This document shows, one piece after another, positions 37,576-45,884 of a stretch of DNA of 64,000 nt. Numbering within the stretch: position 1 is the stretch's first letter; every line of letters begins with the position of its first letter. The translations under genes were made by a program, and so were the position numbers. The DNA is from Guillardia theta CCMP2712. Taxonomy: Eukaryota > Cryptophyceae > Pyrenomonadales > Geminigeraceae. The stretch lies in the NCBI RefSeq assembly GCF_000315625.1, contig NW_005434627.1, positions 512,592 through 576,591 of the forward strand, written 5' to 3'. The notes beneath the pieces are model-generated. The model searched no databases, had not been told where the DNA came from, and was given only the letters and a program-made list of their open reading frames with translations.

Positions 37576-37792
37576 TAGCATCGCGAATATTGATTGGCGA
37601 GGGCTTCTTAGAGGGACCATTTGTGTTTAATGAATGGAAGTTTGAGGCAATAACAGGTCTGTGATGCCCTTAGATGTTCTGGGCCGCACGCGCGCTACAC
37701 TGATGAACGCAACGAGCTCGACCCTGAACCGAAAGGCCTGGGTAAACTTGTGAAAGTTCATCGTGATGGGGATAGATTATTGCAATTATTAA

Positions 37793-37840
<48 letters not shown>

Positions 37841-37841
37841 T

Positions 37842-37901
<60 letters not shown>

Positions 37902-37954
37902 ATCTTCGGATTGCTGGCCATTTGCCGCAAGGTGAGTGGTTGCGAGAAGTTGAT

Positions 37955-38025
<71 letters not shown>
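37574..38025 (+). rRNA. 18S (SSU) rRNA gene, 3' fragment (about 450 nt)
   Basis: Universal 3'-domain landmarks are present: CAATAACAGGTCTGTGATGC, the decoding-region CCTTTGTACACACCGCCCGT, GGAGAAGTCGTAACAAGG and the terminal GGTGAACCTGCGGAAGGATC. The 5' three quarters of the gene are absent; sequence begins abruptly after the 223-bp block. The landmarks appear unmutated, so this is a recent truncation or rearrangement rather than an old pseudogene. Confidence 0.95.
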
Positions 38026-38150
38026 GACACCTAAGCATCCATACCAACCCGTGCGAACCACAGGCCGTGACGCGGGGAACGCGGCGAGACCCGGCCCGGA
38101 GGGGGAGGCCCGCGAGAGCGGGGGGAACCGGCCGGGGTCGCGGGCCCTTA
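38026..38150 (+). other. Partial internal transcribed spacer 1 (ITS1)
   Basis: GC-rich spacer directly after the 18S 3' end. No 5.8S motif follows; the rDNA stops near 38150 where AT-rich sequence begins. Confidence 0.75.
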
Positions 38151-38212
38151 GCGTGTGTTATATATTTTGCGGTTTCACCCCAGTGAAGTTTTTGGCATCA
38201 TAATGGTGAGCG

Positions 38213-38250
38213 TTTTAGAATATTTGATGTGTAACGTAAATATTCTAAAA
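38213..38250. repeat. Perfect 13-bp inverted repeat (12-nt loop)
   Basis: Arms TTTTAGAATATTT (38213-38225) and AAATATTCTAAAA (38238-38250). Weaker complementarity extends outward to about 38195-38270. It lies between the ITS1 break and the first telomere array; it may be the core of a small palindromic element. Confidence 0.85.
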
Positions 38251-38314
38251 AGCTTAATGTTATGGTGTGAAAAAATGAATTTTTTCTTTTCAAGAAAATG
38301 AATTTTTTCTTGAA

Positions 38315-38452
38315 TTTAGGGTTTAGGGTTTAGGGTTTAGGGTTTAGGTTTCAAGGCTTCTCAGAAATTTGGTTTGCTGCAAGCGACCTTGTTTAGGGTT
38401 TAGGGTTTAGGGTTTAGGGTTTAGGGTTTAGGGTTTAGGGTTTAGGGTTTAG
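38315..38452 (+). repeat. Interstitial telomere repeats (TTTAGGG)n, two blocks
   Basis: Blocks 38315-38348 and 38392-38452 of perfect TTTAGGG units, separated by 43 bp of unrelated sequence. The G-rich strand runs left to right, yet about 25 kb follow, so this is not the present chromosome end in this assembly. Confidence 0.97.
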
Positions 38453-38547
38453 AGGCACCATGGCTGCACGAAGGCACCATGGCTGCACGTAGGCACCATG
38501 GCTGCACACAGGCACCATGGCTGCACGAAGGCACCATGGCTGCACGC
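38453..38547. repeat. 19-bp minisatellite, 5 copies, abutting telomere repeats
   Basis: Unit AGGCACCATGGCTGCACGA with changes only in the last 2-3 bases. It begins directly after a TTTAG of the telomere array. Confidence 0.95.
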
Positions 38548-38594
38548 GTGGTGTAGGGGAAGCCGCCAGGGCGCCAAGGAAGCTGCAAGCGAGA

Positions 38595-38955
38595 GGTTTG
38601 TATACTTCAAATAGCTTTCTAAGTATGGTTCTTCAGTATGATGAAAATGTTCGCAACATGCTGTATCGGAGATCATGCCAATACACGCAGGGCGAGCTTG
38701 TGGATGCCGCGGTCCTCGAAGCTGATCTTGTCGAGAAAGTGAAGAGCTTCGCGAAGCGGTATCCGAACAGTAGGACAGCTCAGGCTTGCAAGGCTGTTGA
38801 GGGATGCACCCCCGACGCTATAGCAATGACTGGATGGAGTGACGAACGAGGTGACTTCCTTCATCTCCATGACTCTCCTGGGCATCTCCTCGGTGTATGT
38901 CAACCATGAAGAGAAGCTGAAGAACTTCGGAAATTCGAAGAGATCGGACTGATCG
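38595..38955 (+). pseudogene. Subtelomeric family copy A, N-terminal part, internally deleted
   Basis: From ATG 38625 it reads MVLQYDENVRNMLYRRSCQY and ADLVEKVKSFAKRYPN, as in the 43.3-kb copy. After CTPDAIA about 180 bp present in that copy are missing, and the rest (matching the SMTLLGISS region) is out of frame. Cut near 38960, where inverted 76-bp repeats begin. Confidence 0.8.
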
Positions 38956-38980
38956 TTCTACTTCTGCTGTCTTCTCTTGG

Positions 38981-39270
38981 CTTCCTCAGCCTCAGTCAGG
39001 AGAGTTGCCTCTCCTCACCTTGGCCTTCGGTCGCCACCTACTCTACCTCCATTCAGCTTCCTCAGCCTCAGTCAGGAGAGTTGCCTCTCCTCACCTTGGC
39101 CTTCGGTCGCCACCTACTCTACCTCCATTCAGCTTCCTCAGCCTCAGTCAGGAGAGTTGCCTCTCCTCACCTTGGCCTTCGGTCGCCACCTACTCCTCCT
39201 CCATTCAGCTTCCTCAGCCTCAGTCAGGAGAGTTGCCTCTCCTCACCTTGGCCTTCGGTCGCCTCCTACC
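38981..39270 (-). repeat. 76-bp tandem repeat (about 4 units), inverted orientation
   Basis: Units start at 38981, 39057, 39133 and 39209. It is the reverse complement of the arrays at 49554 and 53245 and lies just after the stop of family copy B. Long ORFs repeating LASSASVRRVASPHLGL are translations of this array, not genes. Confidence 0.95.
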
Positions 39271-39272
39271 TT

Positions 39273-39814
39273 CTCTCCTTACCTTGAGCTCAGCTCAAGC
39301 TCGGTACGGGCTCGCCCCGTCTTCTTCCTCGCCCTCGCCTTGCTCTTCCTCCATGTCTTCCTCTTCTTCGTCATCTTCCCTCATCTCCACCCGCAGTCGG
39401 TCCTTCTTGTCCACTGGGCCTTCAGCGAGCAGGCCAGCACATGCATCTCTGCGAATTTACTCAGTGCTATGAACAGGAAGCTAAGAGATCGACGCTCTAT
39501 GTCGTCGCTCTCCGCCTCCTGCTCAAGCTCAGCAGCTGCCGTTGCCCGTGGCGAGAACGCGCTGCCCCTCCTTGCCTTCTTGCTCTCTCCTTGCACGCGA
39601 GTCCAGCGCTTGCTCTGCAGCCACTTCCCCAGCTTCTCCTTGAGAACGTTGCGTCCCACTCCCTGCTCCTCTGGCGTCTTCGCCCACTCTCCCAGCGACA
39701 TGAACTCCCTTGTCCTGCCTCCATTGTGATCCTCTCCAGGTCTGTGAACTCCAGCCACTCTCCCTCGCTCTCCGCCTGTCGCTGCGCTGCGTCGCTGGTG
39801 CCCCGCTGACCAGC
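39273..39814 (-). pseudogene. Subtelomeric family copy B, C-terminal part
   Basis: Reverse-strand homologue of the C-terminal half: QRGTSDAAQRQAESEGEWLE, then SLGEWAKTPEEQGVGRNVLK, then an acidic Glu-rich end. Two lesions: a deletion just after TMEA that removes the SSQEDMQLVSELSA segment, and a 5-base insertion near 39415 that shifts the acidic tail. It is continuous with 41919-42430 across the inserted 2.1-kb element. Confidence 0.85.
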
Positions 39815-41918
39815 CATTCTGGGGTCAAACCGCGGTAGTCGAACTTAACGCAAAAGAGGAATGCGTATGCTGTTCTCATAGGATACCGGTGGTAGTGTAC
39901 CCCTTGGTTTTTGAGGGGTGTTGCTCGGTAATATCAGTGGTAGGGGTGCTTCATATTTTGAACTGGCGTGTCCATTTGTTTTAACGACAATGAATTGTTT
40001 ATTCGAATACATAGTACAAACAGTTGTACTGTGTAACGGTTCATAACTGCTAATTTGTATCATCTAAAACAATTTTGATGACCCACCCTCATCGACAGGG
40101 TGGGGAAACGCTCCCCATCATTCCCATCGTCAATCGCACACCGACATGCTGAGCCGCCGGGCGAGCACAGCAGCAAGGTCAACGAGCTGCCGCCATGAGC
40201 ACAGATGAAGGACCGCCGAGTAAGAAGATGATCGCAAGGTACACTTGGCATCAAGAATCCAGCACAAATTCTTACTTGGTGATCTTGCAGAAGTGGATCA
40301 ATCAGCATGAGTTCGTCATCCTACATTTCCGACGACTAAGTCAATCGTATCATCAATGTTCTCTTCAAGACTTCTGGGCTCTCAGAGTAATGTACTTTAT
40401 CTAAAGACTCTCATGAACTGAATGATAATATCTGTAAGATCATGACGAGTCCGCTTAATTAAGGCGCAATCACATCTCACTTGACCCCCTCCTTGGCACG
40501 TCTTCTGTACGCTTCGTTACATCGTTGCTTCACATCTTCAGAACTTGAAGTTTGATGATATTTGATTCTTTAAAATATGCCAATTAGTTGACTCTGAGTC
40601 ACGAAGCTCTTGTTGAAGTATCTTCCCTCCTCTCTCCAAACTCTCCTCACTCAGGTCCTTTGGATGTTTGCACATTTGCTGAAATGCATGAACTTTGCTT
40701 TGCTTCCCTAAAGGCGGAGCTTGACGTCCAATTAAGCCTCAGATCATATCAGGGATCAAGTCTTGAGCTTGTAAGCTGGCATGCAAGAATCTATTGTGCG
40801 TTGCAACCAGACTGACATGGCCGCGTTGAATGTAGAATCAAGGTTGGAGGTGTTATGTGATTTGACATTTCTTATTCATTAGAAGCATTTATCTCAGCAT
40901 GTCGAACTACCAGCAAATTGACACGGACTCCCAGTCAATGATAATGACAACCACAATAGCATATGGAATGTCTCCAACTGCGCGCACAACAGAATGGAAG
41001 CACATCATGCTGCAGGTGCACTGCCATCCAACACCGTGCCGTTGGATTTGCTGTCTTCAAGAGTTGTCTACATTGTTTGTCATAAAGCGGCAAGGCTTTG
41101 AGCATGTGGACATGGATATATACAAGACTATGCATCTTTACAAAGTGTTTTTAAGTCATGCAACAAGAGATGCATCATTCAAAGGCGGAGAAGTTCAAAC
41201 ATGATGTGAAAAAGTCATGTGGCACAGTGAAGCATCTCTCATAAATATGATATTCCATCCAGCACATGAAGATGAAGGTCTTCGTGGAATAAAGGTCTTG
41301 GAATCTTGTAATACGTTTCAGCTGCAACCATTCAGAACCTAGTTCTCAACATCGCCAAGCTTTTGCTACCTGTTCACAACGATTAGAAAATGAACAATCC
41401 ACAGAAGAACTCTCTACCTGTGTGATGGAATGGGTTCATTTTCACCTTCTTCTCTCACAAAATACTTTCGAGTCTCTTCATGCTCGTGTGTGTTCGTGGT
41501 ATACTCGTCCCCTTCCATAGAAACAGACAACCGGCACAGAGGTTTTGACGAAGAGAGATGTTGATGAGGCTCACCTGCTGCGAGTGACTGCAACTTGGGC
41601 AAACATGCTCGCACAAAACTCAAACACTGAAGACAAGGATCGGCAGAGAAGAGCTTCGCGACATGAGAGAGGTATGGTGAGGGGAGACGCGCTGGGGTAG
41701 TGGGTGAAGGCGTGTAGAATTAAAACATTTTAGAAGGTACCAGGAAACGATGAGCTAAACATCCAAAATCAATTTTAATCACGGTTTTGAATATGGTTTG
41801 AATTTGAACAGTACAAAATTTCAACCTGCGCGAATCACACACCGTGTACCCCCATTTTCCCATTCACCACCCCCTTGAGAATATAGGACGAAAACTACCG
41901 CGGTTTGACCCCAGAATG
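39815..41918. mobile_element. 2,104-bp DNA transposon with 25-bp perfect TIRs and AGC target duplication
   Basis: Perfect 25-bp terminal inverted repeats begin CATTCTGGGG at 39815-39839 and at 41894-41918 (reverse). AGC flanks both ends (39812-39814 and 41919-41921). Removing element plus one AGC restores exactly the family sequence seen uninterrupted at 44237-44250 and 52583-52596. No transposase recognised inside; ORFs are under 105 codons. Probably a non-autonomous element. A 3-bp duplication is known for CACTA and PIF/Harbinger types, but the termini fit neither clearly. Confidence 0.93.
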
Positions 41919-42430
41919 AGCCGCCTCAGGCTCCTTGTCGAAGCCGACTGCTTCGAGCTTGGTGGCTGCGCCTTCTAGAGAGAAGGGCAGCTCCTTCATC
42001 ATGCGTCGAGCATCCTCCGTGGAGCCGAGGAAGATGCATAGCTTGGACCCGTTCCAGGACTTAGTGTTCAAATCCTCCTCCATGTCGATGCCTTCCACTT
42101 TGATCTCGAGCCTGTTAGCGATTTCCAACAAGACTCTCTTGACTCTTGCGATGGACGTGTTGCCGCCGTTGCACAGCCCCTCCATCTCCTTCCTCGTGAA
42201 GCGACCAGATGCCGCCGTCGACTTGATGATGATCTTGATCGCCTTGTCGTCGCTGCGGCCTGCCTTCTTCTGCATCCTGGATGCCTTCTTCAACTTATTT
42301 CTGGACACAAAGCGATCAGCTGTCAACTCGACTGCGAGCGCCTCTCTGATCTTCGGGTCCTCGCTGAACAGAGTCAGGTGTACTCCCTCCATCGCTTCGC
42401 TCTCTCGGAAAGCTAGACTCAGTGCAAGAG
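41919..42430 (-). pseudogene. Subtelomeric family copy B, central part
   Basis: The reverse strand reads AFRESEAMEGVHLTLFSEDP, IKIIIKSTAASGRFTRKEME, and ends LEGAATKLEAVGFDKEPEAA, where the 2.1-kb element interrupts it. It retains CIFLGS, missing from copy E. It begins abruptly near 42415-42430, head to head with the forward fragment C. Confidence 0.85.
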
Positions 42431-43007
42431 AGTAAAGCAATCATGTGGAAGGCTCCGTATAGATCCGAGATAGCGAGTGCTGATGAGATCCCGGTGACTG
42501 TTTCCTTCCTCCGCAATGCACAAGCGGAGAAGCTCTGGCAGGGAAGAGAGGACTTCGCGATCGATGGTCGCAAGTTCACAGCTGTACATGTGAGCATCGT
42601 GCACGATCGATCTTTCAAGATTCGAGCCAAGAGAGGACCCTGGGGCAAAGAGGGCAGCTTGGCAGAGCTGACTCACCTGCTAACCTTGGGCGGCATGACA
42701 ACAGCCGAAATAGCTGACGTCTACCGCTATCAGCTGCTGCGCCAGTCCCTTGCAGCGGTCCAACTCCAGCCGCTGGCAGGCATGCTGGTCGCTGGGGCGC
42801 CAGGCCAGCAAGTCCACAAAGGCTTAGGTCAGAAAGGCTTCGTCGCTGTAGGGGCCAACGTCATCTGGAGACAGAGGGAGGTGGAGTGGATCGTCTCCTC
42901 GAGCTGCCCAGAGGCGAATGATACAGCATTTCGAAGTAGAAAGAGACCTCAGAAGCAGGGTTCGCATTGTAGGCCGTGTACTCCCAGTGCTCGCGCGCCT
43001 CTTTAGA
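42431..43007 (+). pseudogene. Subtelomeric family copy C, internal fragment
   Basis: Forward reading IMWKAPYRSEIASADEIPVT, then SFKIRAKRGPWGKEGSLAEL, then EWIVSSSCPEANDTAF. At 42932 it jumps to the 3'-flanking sequence normally found beyond the 76-bp repeats, so the whole C-terminal half and the repeats are deleted. Confidence 0.85.
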
Positions 43008-43102
43008 CTAGGATCAAATTGCAAAAGCCCACAAGGAGGCCGAGCAACATTCTAGCATTCTAATAAACTCACATAATAATAATAATAGGGTTTAGGGTTT
43101 AG
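43008..43102 (+). repeat. Family 3' end with AATAAA, TAA tail and telomere array
   Basis: Ends with CTAGCATTCTAATAAACTC, then ATAATAATAATAATA, then (GGGTTTA)n at 43088-43102. The same order recurs at 53510-53568; a TAC-tailed variant is at 51905-51964. Confidence 0.9.
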
Positions 43103-43262
43103 CCGTCTCTCCACCCCAGCCACCTCCTCCGCCACAAGCAATGCACACAGCGCCAACCTCGAAGACCGACAAGGAGACTAGGGGGGAGGAGAGGGGAGAG
43201 CGCAAGGGCACCGGAGGAAGCTGCGAGCAAGAGGTTTGTGCAGTTCAAACAGCTTTCTAAGT

Positions 43263-44327
43263 ATGGTACTACAGTATGATGAGAGCGTTCGCAACCTGCT
43301 GTATCGGAAATCATGCCAATACACGCAGGGTGAGCGCTCAGGAGGCCACGTCGAAGAGGCCGACCTCGTCGAGAGAGTGAAGAGCTTCACCAAGCGTTAT
43401 CCGAATAGTCGGACAGCTCATGCTTGCAGAGCTGAGGGGGGATGCACTCCCGACGCTATCGCAGAAGCCATCCGCTCGACATGTCGGCAGGCGAGACGCG
43501 ACCTGTTTGAAGACTCTCTGAGCGCATGGAGCCCAGAGTCGAAAGCATGGTTCATGCAACAGATGAAAGAGGCCAAACAGCAGAATGTCGAGACTTACAT
43601 CGGCACCGAAGACACCGAGGAGACCTCCTTCATCTCCATGACTCTCCTGGGCATCTCCTCGATGTATGTGCGACAAGAAGAAAAGTTGAAAATGAAGTTG
43701 ACGGAGCTGGGACTCATAGTAGACTCAGTCGATAGAGACGACAAGTCCATCATGTGGAAAGCACCTTACAGACCTGAGATAGCACGAGCAGACGACATCT
43801 CAGTCACCATCTCCTTCCTTCGGAATGAAGAAGCCATCGCACTCTGGCAAGGCAGCAGAGAGTACAGCATGGACGGGCGAGTTTTCAGAGCAACTGAAGT
43901 CAGCATTGCACACGACCGGTCGTTCAAGCTCCGAGCCAAGCGAGGACCTTGGGGCAAGGGAGGGAGCCTTGCCGAGCTATCGCAGCTCCTAGCTCTTGGA
44001 GGAATGTCGACGGCGGACATAGCTCGGATCTATCAATTCCAACTGATCTCGCAATGTCTCGCCGCAGCAGAGGTACAACCGCTGGCGGGCATGCTCCTGC
44101 AGGGTGCTGGGCAGAGAGGTCGCAAAGGGCCGAGCCCGAAGACGGATGGTCGACGCATGATGAAGGAGCTGCCCTTCTCTCTAGAAGGCGCAGCAACCAA
44201 GCTCGAAGCAGTCGGCTTCGACAAGGAGCCTGAGGCGGCTGGTCAGCGGGGCACCAGCGACGCAGCGCAGCGACAGGCGGAGAGCGAGGGAGAGTGGCTG
44301 GAGTTCACAGACCTGGAGAGGATCACA
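43263..44327 (+). pseudogene. Subtelomeric family copy D, 5' part, split by a 4.6-kb insertion
   Basis: Unrecognised cytoplasmic-looking protein without signal peptide or membrane segment. It opens MVLQYDESVRNLLYRKSCQY, has KRYPNSRTAHACRAEGG, a middle block EETSFISMTLLGISSMYVRQ, then KIMWKAPY-like and RAKRGPWGKGGSLAELSQLL blocks, then jumps in frame from GAGQRGRKGPSPKTDG to RRMMKELPFSLEGAATKLEA, so the roughly 170 residues present in copies B and E are absent. It ends EWLEFTDLERIT at the element boundary; the gene resumes at 48940. The best-preserved N-terminus in the window. Function unknown. Confidence 0.85.
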
Positions 44328-44488
44328 CATATCGGTCGGGATCTTGCCGCGCTAGTGCCCCTTGACATTGTTGTCGAAGGGGGGTTATTTGTATCATGGG
44401 GTGGTTTTGGGGTTTGAATTTTTATATTGAGAAAAGTTAGTTATCAGGACTTGGTCTATTCATATATGTTGTTTTCACTGGATTTTAC

Positions 44489-45823
44489 ATGTTTTTAGTT
44501 TTTGATTATGGTACTAAATCGCAACCCCTACCCCATCTTTTTCCTTTTGTATCCATGACCCGTATTGTGGGTTGGGGTACCACGGGCATCATCTCTCCTC
44601 TTGCTTCTCTCTCCTCTTCACGCATACTCCATAAGTCTGTCGCTGATCACGGCTGTAACAGACTTGAGATGCGTTCTCCAAGTCTGTTACGACACTCAGC
44701 ATTAAAAGGACGAGAGAGAATCAGAATTTCTTGTAGCGTCGCCCAACCAGACGACGTGGACGACGAACATGGCAATGGTGTACCCCAGACTCTCAAGCTA
44801 CCATTCTTCTTTCAAAGGATGTTCGTTAACAATAGGCCACAGAAATCTAATCCCGGTGTGTTTTACGACGAAACAAGCCATTTGAGTTTTGCCTTGCAGC
44901 CATCCATGGGAATTTCCTTCTTGGACGTAAACAAGCAAAATCGGTACGGTTTGATCAAAGAGGTTTCAAATGATTTTGTATCAGTTTACATTCTGTACAC
45001 CAAGGATGTTTTGCACGAAGTTCAACAGAATATCAAATCTCCAACAAGGTTGATTCAGATCAGAGATCGCATGGATGATTTCCACTGCTTGCAAAGCAGT
45101 TACATGGATGAGGTTCCAATGCAAGACATTCAAGGAATAGTGTCCATCAATTGTGCGCAAGTTTCTCTTAAAGGAATCTCGATGAAAAGCTTGCTCATTG
45201 TCGGGTGGTTGTATTTTGGCGTATCTGAACGCAAAAGTCAGGAATGTCAAGTTTCTTTCTTCAAGTCTTTCAAACTAACGGCGGATCATCTGCAGAATTA
45301 TTTTAACGTTTTGAACCGACATGTCCATATCGTTGATTCATTGTATTGGGAATTGTCCAAAGTCAGGCACAGTCTGCATAAATGGTTGCAGCTCAGAGGA
45401 AAACCCAAGGTTCGAAGTTTGGAAGCAGCAAAAGAAGCTCCCTTACGGTTCAATGTCGAACTTGCGGATGTGAACGCAATCTTGTTTTTATTGAAGCTTT
45501 GTCAAGCAGAAAATCAACAGGCCAGTGAGATCCAATGTTCGTATGTAAGCTACAGTACACTCGTCACATGCTCTTGGATCATACCTGAGACATCTTTGAA
45601 GTCATCCATCGTGCAACGGTATTTGAATATACCATTTAAGGAGTGCCCTCTCGAGCTTGCAAACTCTTCAGGATCGCTTTACGTAGAGGGGCCGTTAACG
45701 ATTAGCCTAAAGCGCTACAAATTTAGTCCTGGTTCGTTAACGTTCAAATGGGCAAAAATTTTCAGGCATGGATGGAATGGCAAAGAGATTTGGAGGTTCC
45801 CACCAATTACACAGAACGTATGA
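44489..45823 (+). CDS. Unknown protein of the 4.6-kb element (444 aa, intronless)
   Basis: Open from ATG 44489; methionines downstream near 44555 could be the true start. No recognised domain. It has a mostly globular composition with phrases such as DDFHCLQSSYMDEVPMQDIQ and LTISLKRYKFSPGSLTFKWA. It is convergent with the reverse gene, 61 bp between stops. It probably serves the element, but its function is unknown. Intactness suggests a recent insertion. Confidence 0.65.
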   Translation: MFLVFDYGTKSQPLPHLFPFVSMTRIVGWGTTGIISPLASLSSSRILHKSVADHGCNRLEMRSPSLLRHSALKGRERIRISCSVAQPDDVDDEHGNGVPQTLKLPFFFQRMFVNNRPQKSNPGVFYDETSHLSFALQPSMGISFLDVNKQNRYGLIKEVSNDFVSVYILYTKDVLHEVQQNIKSPTRLIQIRDRMDDFHCLQSSYMDEVPMQDIQGIVSINCAQVSLKGISMKSLLIVGWLYFGVSERKSQECQVSFFKSFKLTADHLQNYFNVLNRHVHIVDSLYWELSKVRHSLHKWLQLRGKPKVRSLEAAKEAPLRFNVELADVNAILFLLKLCQAENQQASEIQCSYVSYSTLVTCSWIIPETSLKSSIVQRYLNIPFKECPLELANSSGSLYVEGPLTISLKRYKFSPGSLTFKWAKIFRHGWNGKEIWRFPPITQNV

Positions 45824-45884
45824 AATTTGCAGATTACGGCTCCTTTCCGCCTTTGCGATATCTTAAACTTTAACATTTAATTTA

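Noticed and set aside
38026-38200. 5.8S or 28S rRNA after ITS1
   Set aside because: No 5.8S motif is present; the sequence turns AT-rich and then telomeric.
38315-38452. A true chromosome end
   Set aside because: About 25 kb of further sequence follows, and arrays are short and repeated inside; unless the assembly is wrong they are interstitial.
38977-39729. ORFs with repeated PLLTLAFGRHLLYLHSASSA-type sequence (also 49.0-49.8 and 52.7-53.5 kb)
   Set aside because: They are translations of the 76-bp repeat and the antisense of the family's C-terminal coding.
39815-41918. Transposase gene inside the 2.1-kb TIR element
   Set aside because: The longest ORFs are under 105 codons, without transposase motifs.
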